Below, piece by piece: positions 25,336 through 34,005 of a DNA stretch of 40,879 bases. Numbering within the stretch: the first letter of the stretch is position 1; the number at the start of each line of letters is the position of its first letter. The DNA is from Alphaproteobacteria bacterium. Its GTDB lineage: Bacteria > Pseudomonadota > Alphaproteobacteria > SMXS01. Under the pieces are notes generated by a model. That model did not search any database. It was not told where the DNA came from and was given only the letters and a program-made list of their open reading frames with translations. The translations under genes were made by a program, and so were the position numbers. Where the stretch lies: assembly GCA_030836535.1 (NCBI GenBank), contig JAURPT010000171.1, positions 1 through 40,879 of the forward strand. The letters run 5' to 3'.

Positions 25336-26718
25336 GTGTCTGAACAAAAGTCTGGCCGCATGCGCCGTTTTTCGAACGCGACCCTGTTTGCCTATGGGGC
25401 GGCGGATATTCCGGTCATGCTCGCATTGATGCCCATGAGCATCTACCTCAACCGGTTCTATACGGGCGACATCGGGCTTGCCATTTCTGCTGTTGCCAAT
25501 GTCATGTTGTTCTCGCGGGTTTTTGACGCCATCACTGACCCGCTGGTCGGTTATCTCAGTGACAACACAAAGTCGCGCTGGGGGCGGCGCAAACCATGGA
25601 TACTCGCCTCGGTGCCCGTCCTGATGCTGGGCATCTACAAGGTCTTTATGCCGCCTGAAGGGGTTGGAATCTGGTATCTGTTTGGCTGGCTGACGGTGAT
25701 GTGGGCGGGCTGGACCATGCTGATGATCCCCTATTATGCATGGGCCGCCGAATTGTCAGACAATTACGATGAACGCACACGGATAACCGGTTGGCGCGCA
25801 GCTATGGGTGCGTTCGGGCAATTGCTGGCGCAGGCAATCCCGCTGATTGCCTTGCTGGTGTTCAGTTTCGGCGGCACTGCAAATGTGATGAGTCTGCTTG
25901 GTGTCGCCGCGGTGGTTCTGATACCTACCTGTGTCGCGCTGACATTGTGGAAAGTGCCGGAATATCCGGAAATCAAGGCCCCGCAGGTCCCTTTGCTGAC
26001 GGGGTTGAAAATGATGTGGCAGAATGGCCCATTCCGCATACTCGCCATGGGGTATGTGCTTGGCTATATCGGCCTGTCGATCACCATGCCGCTTTATATC
26101 TTCTTTGTGGAATTCATCCTTGAGCGCAGCGCGGCAGATGTGCCCTACATGCTTGTTATTGCAACCTCTGCCGGCATTCTGGGCGTGCCGTTATGGGTCA
26201 AGATTTCGGCAACGATCGGCAAACACAAAGCCTGGCTGTGCGGCTTTTTGTTCGTGTCCGCCATGCAGCCAATCTACCTGCTTTTGGGCCCCGGTGACTT
26301 TTGGTATATGGCGCCGATGGTTTTCATCATTGGTATGGGCACCGGGTCTTTCCAGGCCTTGCCCAATTCCATGAAGGCAGATGTCATCGACCTCGACACA
26401 GCGCGAAGTGGCCAAAACCGGGCCGCTTTCTTCTTTTCGGCCTGGTCATTCATCACCAAATCGGCGGCAAGTATAGGCGGCTGGTTCGCGTTGCAAAGCC
26501 TTGCCTTGTTTGGCTTTAATGCACTCAATGGCGCCGAAAACACCCCTGAGGCGCTGCTGGGCCTCAAGCTGACGTTTTCTGTACTTCCTGTTTTGTTTTT
26601 TCTCGCTGCTGCCGCCGTTATCTGGAAGTTCCCCATCACCAAAGAACGGCAGGCACGTATCCGAACGGCCATCGACAAGCGCCAGGAGAGACGCGCAGCA
26701 GCAGCTGCCGCGGAGTAG
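25336..26718 (+). CDS. GPH-family sugar/cation symporter, array gene 2
   Basis: A 460-residue GPH symporter, the closest relative of array gene 1: both have YLN-FY in helix 1, FDAITDP here at 63-69, TKSRWGRRKPWILAS, NYDERTRITGWRAAMGAFGQ and LPNSMKADVIDLDTARSGQN. The best start is GTG at 25336, one base after the preceding stop; ATG 25360 is an alternative. It has the cation-site aspartates and Thr67 in place of MelB Asn58. It is almost certainly translated from the same transcript as its neighbours. The substrate is not predictable from sequence alone. Confidence 0.92.
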   Translation: MSEQKSGRMRRFSNATLFAYGAADIPVMLALMPMSIYLNRFYTGDIGLAISAVANVMLFSRVFDAITDPLVGYLSDNTKSRWGRRKPWILASVPVLMLGIYKVFMPPEGVGIWYLFGWLTVMWAGWTMLMIPYYAWAAELSDNYDERTRITGWRAAMGAFGQLLAQAIPLIALLVFSFGGTANVMSLLGVAAVVLIPTCVALTLWKVPEYPEIKAPQVPLLTGLKMMWQNGPFRILAMGYVLGYIGLSITMPLYIFFVEFILERSAADVPYMLVIATSAGILGVPLWVKISATIGKHKAWLCGFLFVSAMQPIYLLLGPGDFWYMAPMVFIIGMGTGSFQALPNSMKADVIDLDTARSGQNRAAFFFSAWSFITKSAASIGGWFALQSLALFGFNALNGAENTPEALLGLKLTFSVLPVLFFLAAAAVIWKFPITKERQARIRTAIDKRQERRAAAAAAE

Positions 26719-26733
26719 GAGCCCAACCGGATT

Positions 26734-28152
26734 ATGTCTTCAGCACCCTCTACCCCAACACGCCTGTCTAACAAGACGCTTTTCTTCTACAGTCTGACAG
26801 AGCTGCCATTGATGATGGCGCTGTTCCCGGTGATGGTGTTCATCCCGAAATATTACACGACCGAAATGGGCGTGGGCCTGGCGCTGGCAGGTAATATCAT
26901 CCTGACGGTCCGCATCTTTGATATTTTCACCGACCCGTTAATCGGTGTGTTAAGCGACCGGACCCGAACCCCCTGGGGCCGCAGACGGCCCTGGGTATTG
27001 GCGTCCATGCCGCTGCTGGTGGCCGGGTTCTACCTGCTGTTTGTGCCGCTAGAGGACCTTAGCCTGCTGACGGCCATGCTGCCGGCCGAGATGGCCACGC
27101 GTGAATATACCAGTGGGCTTTATATGTTCCTGTGCATGGTACTGCTGTCAGTCGGGGCGACCATGATCATGATCCCCTACTGGTCTTGGGGGGCAGAGCT
27201 ATCGCCAGACTATAATGAGCGCACGCGCATCACCGGTTGGCGCGCCGCATTTGGTGTTGGCGGATCACTGCTGGCGCAATTATTGCCGATTCTTGCCGGT
27301 ATCTTTTTTGGTCTGCAGGGTGATGAGGCCGTCCTGATTGTGGTTGGCACCGGCATGCTGGTGACCATGCCCATCTGTATGATCCTCACCGTCTGGATGG
27401 TGCCGGAAAACAAGAATTTCGTCAGCGCCTATACGCCCCTGCTGGAGGGCTTGCGGCTGATGATGAAGAACAGCCCGTTCAAAAAGTTGATCATGGCTTT
27501 TGCTTCCAGCAGCACCGGGCTGACAATTACAACACCGCTTTATGCCTTCTTCATCGCCTTTGTGTTGCAGGACACGACCAGCACCATCTACATGCTGTCG
27601 ATCTTCTATTTGGTGAATATTGCGGCCATCCCGATATGGGTGCGGATCTCGCAAAATATTGGCAAGCGTAGCTGCTATATCACCGCCTTTGTCATCATTT
27701 CGGTTGTGCACCCGTTCTATATGTTGTTGGGGCCGGGTGATATCTGGTGGATGACACCGGTCACCATCATGACCGGCTTTTGCGCAGGCGCATTCAATGC
27801 CCTGCCCAATTCCATGAAGGCGGATGTGATTGACCTCGACACCCTGGAAAGTGGCGAAAATCGTGCCGCTTCTTATTTTGCGACTTGGTCGTTCACGACA
27901 AAGATTGTCAATGCAGGCGGTGCGTGGCTGGCGCTGAATGGTCTGGCCCTCACCGGGTTTGACCCACAACTGGGCGCCGGCAATTCTGAGGAACATTTAA
28001 TGGGCCTGCGGCTGATGTTTGCTGTGATCCCGTCGGCATTTTATCTACTGGCGGTGGCCTTCATCTGGAACTACCCAATTACTGAAGAATATCACCAGCA
28101 GGTGCGGGATGAATTGGACCGCCGGGACGCGGTGCCGGAACCGGCGCAGTAG
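26734..28152 (+). CDS. GPH-family sugar/cation symporter, array gene 3
   Basis: A 472-residue GPH symporter that is closer to gene 4 than to genes 1 and 2. It begins with IPKYYTTEMGVGLALAGNII and has DIFTDP at 63-68, DRTRTPWGRRRPWVLAS, YWSWGAELSPDYNERTRITG and MKADVIDLDTLESGENRAAS. A polar stretch of about 20 residues near 105-130 (EDLSLLTAMLPAEMATREYT) is present here and in gene 4 but not in genes 1 and 2. It starts 15 nt after gene 2. Predicted to carry a sugar-like solute with H+ or Na+; substrate unknown. Confidence 0.93.
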   Translation: MSSAPSTPTRLSNKTLFFYSLTELPLMMALFPVMVFIPKYYTTEMGVGLALAGNIILTVRIFDIFTDPLIGVLSDRTRTPWGRRRPWVLASMPLLVAGFYLLFVPLEDLSLLTAMLPAEMATREYTSGLYMFLCMVLLSVGATMIMIPYWSWGAELSPDYNERTRITGWRAAFGVGGSLLAQLLPILAGIFFGLQGDEAVLIVVGTGMLVTMPICMILTVWMVPENKNFVSAYTPLLEGLRLMMKNSPFKKLIMAFASSSTGLTITTPLYAFFIAFVLQDTTSTIYMLSIFYLVNIAAIPIWVRISQNIGKRSCYITAFVIISVVHPFYMLLGPGDIWWMTPVTIMTGFCAGAFNALPNSMKADVIDLDTLESGENRAASYFATWSFTTKIVNAGGAWLALNGLALTGFDPQLGAGNSEEHLMGLRLMFAVIPSAFYLLAVAFIWNYPITEEYHQQVRDELDRRDAVPEPAQ

Positions 28153-28164
28153 GAGCAGGGATCG

Positions 28165-29568
28165 ATGAAACAACCGCCTGAGCGTCTGTCCTGTTGGCAA
28201 CTGTTCTGTTATGGCCTCACGGATATGCCGTTGCATTTCGCGCTGACACCGGTGCTGATCTATGTGCCGAAATATTACGCCGCAGAGCTGGGCGTCAGCC
28301 TGGCGCTTATCGGTACGATATTGCTGATTGCCCGCATATCCGATGTGTTTACTGACCCGCTGATCGGCTATTGGAGCGACCGCACGCGCACGCGCTGGGG
28401 CCGTCGGAAACCCTGGATTGTCGCGGGTATGCCGCTGCTGACGGTCAGTTTCTACATGTTGTTCCTGCCGCCGGATGACCCAGCGGTACTGGCGGAATAT
28501 GTCAGCTTTGTCTCGCTCGAGAACCTGTTCACGCTCTATCTCTTTGTAGGGATCATGGGGGTCTATCTGGCGATGACGATGATCCTGATCCCCTATTATT
28601 CCTGGGCGTCGGAGTTGTCGCCGGATTACCGCGAACGGTCGCGCATCACCGGTTGGCGTTCTGCCATCGGGGTGGTGGGCAACCTGGCAGCCCAGGGCGT
28701 CCCGATCTTTTTCCTGTGGGCGTTCGACTATGGCGGCGACAAGGCGATCATGACCATTCTGGGGGTCATGATGGTGATTACGCTACCGCTGGGCACTTAT
28801 CTGACCGTTACCCAAGTACCGGAGACGCAGGATTATGAGGACTCGCGCACATCCCTGCGCGACGGGTTGCGACTGATGTGGCGCAATGGCCCGTTCAAGC
28901 GGCTGGTCACGGCGCTGATGATCGGCATGACTGCCTTCAACATCACCACCCCGCTTTATTCTTTCTATGTCGGCTTCGTGTTGGGCGCGCCTGAGATGAT
29001 GGTCGTGATGCTGTTCTTCTTCTATGCCTGCAATATTGCCGGCGTGCCGTTCTGGGTGTGGTTGTCCAATCGCATTGGCAAGCATAAAGCCTATTCAGCC
29101 AGTTTCATCACCATTGGGCTCGTGAACCCGCTCTACATCTTCCATGGCTGGGGTGACTTCTGGTGGATGATCCCAATCACCATTGTCTCTGGCTTTGCCG
29201 CGGGTGCGTTCGCGTCCCTGCCCAATTCCATGAAGGCAGATGTTATCGACCTTGATGAAATGATGAGCGGCGACAACAGGGCGGCGTCCTTCTTTGCGAC
29301 ATGGTCATTCACGTCAAAAATGGCCGCCGCACTGGGTAGCAGTGTATCGATGTATCTGCTGGCGCTGATTGGCTTTGATCCGGAACTGGGTACAGATAAT
29401 GCCTATGAGCACATGCTCGGCCTGCGCCTATTGTTCACCATGCTGCCATCGTTATTCTTTTTCTGGGCGGCTGCGATTGTCTGGAATTACCCGATTACCG
29501 AGGCGCGCCATGCCCGAATGCGCGACGCCCTGCAGCGGCGGATGGATAGAAGAGCGGCAAGCGCCTAA
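28165..29568 (+). CDS. GPH-family sugar/cation symporter, array gene 4
   Basis: A 467-residue GPH symporter pairing with gene 3: VPKYYAAELGVSLALIG, DVFTDP at 60-65, DRTRTRWGRRKPWIVAG, the inserted loop DDPAVLAEYVSFVSLENLFT near 105-125, YYSWASELSPDYRERSRITG and MKADVIDLDEMMSGDNRAAS. It starts 12 nt after gene 3, giving a tight array with no other gene inside. The C-terminal WNYPITEARHARMRDALQRR matches the same region of all four. The convergent SDR gene on the opposite strand ends 20 nt downstream. Confidence 0.93.
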   Translation: MKQPPERLSCWQLFCYGLTDMPLHFALTPVLIYVPKYYAAELGVSLALIGTILLIARISDVFTDPLIGYWSDRTRTRWGRRKPWIVAGMPLLTVSFYMLFLPPDDPAVLAEYVSFVSLENLFTLYLFVGIMGVYLAMTMILIPYYSWASELSPDYRERSRITGWRSAIGVVGNLAAQGVPIFFLWAFDYGGDKAIMTILGVMMVITLPLGTYLTVTQVPETQDYEDSRTSLRDGLRLMWRNGPFKRLVTALMIGMTAFNITTPLYSFYVGFVLGAPEMMVVMLFFFYACNIAGVPFWVWLSNRIGKHKAYSASFITIGLVNPLYIFHGWGDFWWMIPITIVSGFAAGAFASLPNSMKADVIDLDEMMSGDNRAASFFATWSFTSKMAAALGSSVSMYLLALIGFDPELGTDNAYEHMLGLRLLFTMLPSLFFFWAAAIVWNYPITEARHARMRDALQRRMDRRAASA

Positions 29569-29587
29569 GGCTCATGCTCTTAGGTGC

Positions 29588-30364
29588 CTACGGCACAACG
29601 CCTTCCATGCTGGTGACGGTGTTGTCGACCACCATTTCTGCGCCATTGGTGTATTTGCTTTCGTCGGAGGCCAGATACAGCACCATATAGCCAATATCCT
29701 GCGGTTCACCTGGTGTGGTGCCGGTGATGGGCGGCTTAAAGCGCTCATCAGCATCCAGGGCTGCCTGTACGACAGGGCCAATATTGGTTGTCATCGGTGT
29801 CACGATCCCGCCCGGATGAATGGAGTTTACCCGGATCTTGTCGCCATTCTGGGCGCAGTGCACGGCGGCGGCCTTGCTCATCAGGCGGACCGCGCCTTTG
29901 GCCGCCGCATAGGCAAACACGTAAGGCACGCCGACAATCCCGGCGGTTGACGACATGTTGATGATGGAGCACATCTCGTCGCTGTTTCGCATGGCGGGGA
30001 TGGCGTGCTTCATGCCAAAGAATGTCGCATCTTCCGAGACAGCTTTGGTCTTGCGCCATTCTTCTTCGGTACAGGTTTCGACATTGCCGGGGATCACGAT
30101 GCCCGCATTGTTCACCAGTACATTCAGCTTGCCATATTTGCCGACGACATAGTCGATCAGCTCAATCCACGGTGCCTCAGCTGTCACATCCATGTGGTAA
30201 TACTCGGCGCCAATGTCGGCTGCGAGCGCCTCACCGGCTTCATCGGCAATATCGACAATGATTACCTTGCCGCCTTCGCGGGCCAGCAGACGGCAATCCG
30301 CCTCGCCCAGCCCCATGGCACCGCCGGTGACGATGCAGACTTTTCCTTTAACACGTCCTGTCAT
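29588..30364 (-). CDS. Short-chain dehydrogenase/reductase (SDR), NAD-type
   Basis: A 258-residue classical SDR. The cofactor loop TGGAMGLG is at 13-20, Asp38 at the end of strand 2 indicates NAD rather than NADP preference, NNAG is at 85-88, and the catalytic set is Ser139, Tyr152 and Lys156 (YAAAK). It oxidises an alcohol or reduces a ketone in the cytoplasm, with steroid, terpenoid and sugar alcohols as typical substrates. It is the last gene of the minus-strand operon that begins near 32916; the VOC gene lies 24 nt upstream. Confidence 0.94.
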   Translation of the reverse strand: MTGRVKGKVCIVTGGAMGLGEADCRLLAREGGKVIIVDIADEAGEALAADIGAEYYHMDVTAEAPWIELIDYVVGKYGKLNVLVNNAGIVIPGNVETCTEEEWRKTKAVSEDATFFGMKHAIPAMRNSDEMCSIINMSSTAGIVGVPYVFAYAAAKGAVRLMSKAAAVHCAQNGDKIRVNSIHPGGIVTPMTTNIGPVVQAALDADERFKPPITGTTPGEPQDIGYMVLYLASDESKYTNGAEMVVDNTVTSMEGVVP

Positions 30365-30388
30365 GTTTTCCTCCCCCAGGGTTTAAGT

Positions 30389-30934
30389 TCAGGCGCCGGG
30401 ATTGCGGACATCCCACAAGCGCCGGTCTGTTTCTTTTTCGTAGCCTTTCCCGTTGGGAAAGCTGATCAGTTCCATCTGCATATCCCATGGCGTCAGGAAA
30501 TAGCAGGACCGCAGCCCTGCTTCGGGTCCCTGCGTGCCTGCAGGCCCGCCGCCATTCATCAGGCGCACCCCATGGGCACGCAGATGGTCCATGGCAGCAT
30601 CGATATCATCTACATAGAGCGTAATGTGGTGGCCACCCCAGTCGCTGTTTTGCGGCATGGTCTGGCGTTGTTCGGGCGCAGAATATTCGAACAGCTCAAT
30701 ATTCGGTCCGTGTCCGGCTCGGAAAATCTGCACTTTTTCAATGACGGCACGAGGGTGGACATTCAGCATGTCCTTCATCCAGTCACTGTCCTCGGATCCG
30801 TAAGGGCCGTGCAGGTAGAATTCTTCAAACCCCAGCACGTTCACCAGAAAATCCCGTGCCTCTTCAAAGTTTGGGACGGTGACGCCGATATGGTCGACCC
30901 CGCGAAAGCCCGGCAGGCCTTTCTTTTCCCCCAT
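30389..30934 (-). CDS. VOC/glyoxalase superfamily protein
   Basis: A 181-residue protein with two vicinal-oxygen-chelate modules. The first begins GVDHIGVTVPNFEEARDFLV with HIGVTV as the classic opening strand and His as likely metal ligand, followed by IEKVQIFRAGHGPNIELFEY with Glu. The second starts GGHHITLYVDDIDAAMDHLR and ends MELISFPNGKGY. It may act as a dioxygenase, lyase or isomerase. ATG 30934 follows AAGGGGG by 4-5 nt; the frame is open to 30991 but that part lacks a site. It sits 19 nt after the phosphatase gene, third of the five genes in the operon from the upstream end being the phosphatase. Confidence 0.88.
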   Translation of the reverse strand: MGEKKGLPGFRGVDHIGVTVPNFEEARDFLVNVLGFEEFYLHGPYGSEDSDWMKDMLNVHPRAVIEKVQIFRAGHGPNIELFEYSAPEQRQTMPQNSDWGGHHITLYVDDIDAAMDHLRAHGVRLMNGGGPAGTQGPEAGLRSCYFLTPWDMQMELISFPNGKGYEKETDRRLWDVRNPGA

Positions 30935-30953
30935 GGTTCCCCCTTTTGCGGGC

Positions 30954-31532
30954 TTAGCCCACCTCTGTTTCCGCCTCGGTGCCCTTTTCAATCAATCGAA
31001 GCTCCTGGCCATTGGACTCGACAATTGTAATGGAACAATTGTCGGGCCGGAAGCCAACGACTGTATCATCCCCGATGAGTTGCCCAACAATGGCATTGAT
31101 CGCCACAAAGTGTGTGGAAACAATGGTTGGCTCGGTTAGCTCCAGCAGTGCGTCCACGGTGCCGCGCCGCCAGGCAGGTAAGTCATGCGGCTCGGTCGCA
31201 AGAGCAGGCTGGTCCGTCCACTTGCCTTCCATAATGGCCATTAGCCAACCACGCCGTTCGTTCAATGCCATGGAAGGCGAGGGAATTTCTGATATCCGCT
31301 CGTCGATCCTTGCCTTGGCCTGCCATTGTTCCTCAAAGGGCATGGCCGTTTCCTGGGTGCGGCGCATCGGGCTGGAGATGATATTCATGGGACCCAGTGG
31401 TGCCAGCTTTTGCGCGGCGGCCGCTGCCTGACCGTGGCCGGTCGGGCTCAAGCCGGGGTCTGTATCTTCTTCCCAGCTGGCGGCAGCCAGCCCGTGGCGA
31501 ACGAGATAGATCCTGTGCCACTCATTTGACAT
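30954..31532 (-). CDS. Histidine phosphatase superfamily protein
   Basis: A 192-residue protein of the phosphoglycerate-mutase-like histidine phosphatase family. The phosphohistidine motif is VRHGLAAA with His13, LSPTGHGQA follows, SSPMRRTQETA (about 53-63) holds the second substrate-binding arginine, and the C-terminal THF in IVSTHFVAINA supplies the second catalytic His. The usual catalytic Glu may lie in DERISEIP. Family members dephosphorylate sugars, proteins or small metabolites. It lies between the desaturase gene (29 nt upstream) and the VOC gene (19 nt downstream) in one operon, which is an unusual companion. Confidence 0.9.
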   Translation of the reverse strand: MSNEWHRIYLVRHGLAAASWEEDTDPGLSPTGHGQAAAAAQKLAPLGPMNIISSPMRRTQETAMPFEEQWQAKARIDERISEIPSPSMALNERRGWLMAIMEGKWTDQPALATEPHDLPAWRRGTVDALLELTEPTIVSTHFVAINAIVGQLIGDDTVVGFRPDNCSITIVESNGQELRLIEKGTEAETEVG

Positions 31533-31561
31533 TGGTTGGTCTCCGTAGACGTATTGGCTGG

Positions 31562-32497
31562 TTATTCAGCGGCCTGCATGGCAACGGGTGCCAGCTCTTC
31601 TTCGGCTAGGGCGGGCTCGGTAATCGACTTGGCCCAGGCTTCCTTGACGCTGGCCGTTGTCTGGCGCGACCCGTCGGGCGACCAGCCTGGTGGGCCCATC
31701 AGAAACATGAAGATTTCTCGGCCAGACTTGGCCCCCCGGACATCCTGTATGATGGTGCCCCACTCAGCGAAGGCAATACGCAGGGGGTTGAAGCTGTTGA
31801 GATTACCCAAAATGCCATAGCGTGGCGGGTCTTCGGGGTCTTCTTCCACAAAGGTGCCAAACAGGCGGTCCCAGATAATCAAGACCCCGGCATAGTTGGA
31901 ATCCAGATATTTTGGGTTGGTCGCGTGGTGCACGCGGTGATGGCTGGGGCTGTTGAAGACCCACTCCAGCGGGCCAATACGGTCGATCAGTTCCGTATGT
32001 GGCCAGAACTGATAGACAAGGCTGACACCGTGGAAGAACAACACCATATCTGGTGGGAAGCCGATCAGGATCAGCGGCAACCAGAACAAAAAGCCCATCG
32101 ACATGAAGTGCGTCCAGGTTTGGCGCAGGGCGGTGGACAGGTTGAAGTGCTGCGACGAATGGTGCACGACGTGGCTGGCCCAGAACCAGCGGAGTTCATG
32201 CGAAATGCGGTGGTAGACGTAGTAGCACAGGTCCTCAGCAAAGAAGCAGAGTACAAAGACCCACCACTGATAGCCCATGTCAAACAGGGCGATGGAATTG
32301 GCGGCGCTGAATGTCCCGTAAACGGCGGCAACTGTTGCCCCGCCAATAATGGCATTGCCTAGGCCCATGGTCAGGCTGGCGGCCGTGTCGCGTGTTTCAT
32401 AGTCACCGCGCTTCAGGGCGCGCCACAGCATGATCTCGACGGCCAGTGCGCCAAGAAAGAAGGGAATGGCCAGAGGCACCATATCTGGGAAATTCAT
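31562..32497 (-). CDS. Fatty acid hydroxylase/sterol desaturase family protein
   Basis: A 311-residue integral membrane di-iron enzyme. It has several helices (about 5-25, 40-65, 80-95 and 130-155) and the histidine clusters YHRISHELR, HVVHHSSQHFN and HHRVHHATN that bind the two irons in this superfamily. Members insert OH or a double bond into fatty acids, sterols, carotenoids or ether lipids using oxygen. The substrate is unknown; the neighbouring SDR, P450 and GMC genes make a sterol-, terpenoid- or lipid-like molecule likely, as inference. Its start overlaps the stop of the small membrane protein gene by 4 nt. It leads into the phosphatase, VOC and SDR genes. Confidence 0.92.
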   Translation of the reverse strand: MNFPDMVPLAIPFFLGALAVEIMLWRALKRGDYETRDTAASLTMGLGNAIIGGATVAAVYGTFSAANSIALFDMGYQWWVFVLCFFAEDLCYYVYHRISHELRWFWASHVVHHSSQHFNLSTALRQTWTHFMSMGFLFWLPLILIGFPPDMVLFFHGVSLVYQFWPHTELIDRIGPLEWVFNSPSHHRVHHATNPKYLDSNYAGVLIIWDRLFGTFVEEDPEDPPRYGILGNLNSFNPLRIAFAEWGTIIQDVRGAKSGREIFMFLMGPPGWSPDGSRQTTASVKEAWAKSITEPALAEEELAPVAMQAAE

Positions 32498-32916
32498 GCC
32501 GGCCGCCCAATCATTGAAATGAATGTTTTGCGCCAGGCAGATTGCTGCTCTGCATCATCGAATGCAAAGTGCATATCGGGTGCCTTGTAGTCATGGGTTG
32601 AAACAACCAGGGTATTGTCGACCGATTCTACGTTGCTGATTTCGCCTTTGGACCATAGCCGGGTAATCAGCCGGTCCCCAAACCGGGCAATAGCCGCAAC
32701 GCGCCCCTGGTCGTCACGTGTAAGGGCAGCGTCTCCCTCACCGGTGATGGTCCAGTCAGCTATGCGCAGGAGCGGAAAGTCCTGTAGCAGCCGCCGGGTC
32801 GCACCTTCAGGGTCCAGCTTGGCCGGGCGTTTCAGCCCGCCGAAAAACCATGTCAGCGATACAATGGCGACAACCCCAAAGGGGGCGATGATCATTTGCC
32901 ATGACATGGCTGGCAT
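32494..32916 (-). CDS. Small membrane-anchored protein of unknown function
   Basis: A predicted 140-residue protein with one N-terminal membrane helix (about 5-26) and a soluble rest with charged, mixed strand and helix regions. I recognise no family. It overlaps the desaturase gene by 4 nt, a strong sign of translational coupling, so it may be a subunit or anchor of that enzyme. The start is uncertain: ATG 32916 or 32907, or TTG 32943 in the same frame, and no good ribosome site is present; a TATAAT element just upstream suggests a short leader. Confidence 0.7.
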   Translation of the reverse strand: MPAMSWQMIIAPFGVVAIVSLTWFFGGLKRPAKLDPEGATRRLLQDFPLLRIADWTITGEGDAALTRDDQGRVAAIARFGDRLITRLWSKGEISNVESVDNTLVVSTHDYKAPDMHFAFDDAEQQSAWRKTFISMIGRPA

Positions 32917-32932
32917 TTGAGAATATTTGTCA

Positions 32933-33017
32933 ATTATATGCAATGCCTAATTCTGCAGGGCTAAGGTGCCGGATTCGCGTGCTATTTCTTGCACCTGCAA
33001 AACGGCACGCCCATAAT
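32933..33017. promoter_or_regulatory. Divergent promoter region
   Basis: On the minus strand a perfect TATAAT (32933-32938) lies 17 nt before ATG 32916, with no clear -35 box. On the plus strand TTGCAC (32989-32994) and CATAAT (33012-33017) are separated by 17 nt and precede the methyltransferase start by 36 nt. These are reasonable promoter matches but not proven. Confidence 0.45.
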
Positions 33018-33052
33018 CGGCAGCGACCGAAAAGCAATATCTTGGGGGGAAG

Positions 33053-33928
33053 ATGAAGCATATTGAAGCAACAGGACCCAATGCAGACCAGATCGAGTTC
33101 TGGAACGACGCAGGGGGCAAGAATTTCGTCCGACATCAGGCCGGGCTGGATGCCATGCTTGGCGTTTTTGGCAATCGGGCAATGGAAAAGGCGGGCATCA
33201 AGTCCGGGGATGTTATCCTCGACATTGGCTGTGGCTGCGGCGACACCAGTATCGAGATGGCGCGCCGTGTTGGCCCGACGGGCGAAGTGGTCGGCGTCGA
33301 TATCTCGCAAATGATGCTGGCGCGGGCAGAGCATGTGGCCCAGCGCGCCGAGCTGACCAATGCGTTCTTTGAGCTGGCTGACGTTGAGACTGACCCACTG
33401 CATCGGGATAGTTTTGACCTCGCCTATTCCCGTTTCGGCATCATGTTTTTTGCGGACCCAGTTGCGGCTCTGCGCAATGTGCACAAGGTGCTGCATGAGA
33501 ACGGAAAACTGGCTTTTGCATGCTGGCAAACACTGGCAGAAAGCCCCTGGATCGCTCTGCAGGCCCAGGCAGTTGTACCGTTTTTGGCGGAAGAAGACTG
33601 CCCGCCGCCCGCTGACCCGGATGCGCCCGGCCCGTTTTCTTTTGGGGACCCGGTTCGCCTGCGGCAGACCCTGACAGATGCCGGTTTTACCAACATCGAG
33701 ATGGAGGACTTTGGCCCCGAGGTCGCCTTGTTTGGGCTGAAGAATATTGAAGACGTGCTCGACTTCGCGCTTGAAGTGGGCCCCGCGGCGACTTTCTTTG
33801 AGCTGATGGATGAACCAACGCAGGCCAAAGCACGTGAAGCTGTGCGCGAGGCCTATCAACCTTACATCACCGATGATGGTGTGATTATGAAGACATCTGC
33901 CTGGATTGTGACAGCCGACAAAGCCTGA
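33053..33928 (+). CDS. Class I SAM-dependent methyltransferase
   Basis: A 291-residue methyltransferase. Motif I is ILDIGCGCGDTSIEMA (about 60-75), the acidic end of strand 2 is VVGVDISQMM (about 84-93), and the post-motif SFDLAYSRFGIMFFADP (about 120-136) is typical of methylases of the UbiE/MenG-like group. It methylates a small molecule in the cytoplasm; the substrate is not identifiable. A TTGGGGGGAAG ribosome site sits just before the ATG. It is divergent from the desaturase operon and followed by two hydrolase genes after a 77-nt gap. Confidence 0.9.
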   Translation: MKHIEATGPNADQIEFWNDAGGKNFVRHQAGLDAMLGVFGNRAMEKAGIKSGDVILDIGCGCGDTSIEMARRVGPTGEVVGVDISQMMLARAEHVAQRAELTNAFFELADVETDPLHRDSFDLAYSRFGIMFFADPVAALRNVHKVLHENGKLAFACWQTLAESPWIALQAQAVVPFLAEEDCPPPADPDAPGPFSFGDPVRLRQTLTDAGFTNIEMEDFGPEVALFGLKNIEDVLDFALEVGPAATFFELMDEPTQAKAREAVREAYQPYITDDGVIMKTSAWIVTADKA

Positions 33929-34005
33929 AATTCGGCCTGATCAGGACTGGCCAGCCACCGGAATGTTTGCCATCTTGGCGCTACAGATTTCTTAGGGAGG
34001 AAAAG

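Noticed and set aside
30005-31030. Plus-strand open frame of about 341 codons
   Set aside because: Antisense to the SDR, VOC and phosphatase genes, which have intact motifs; no domain.
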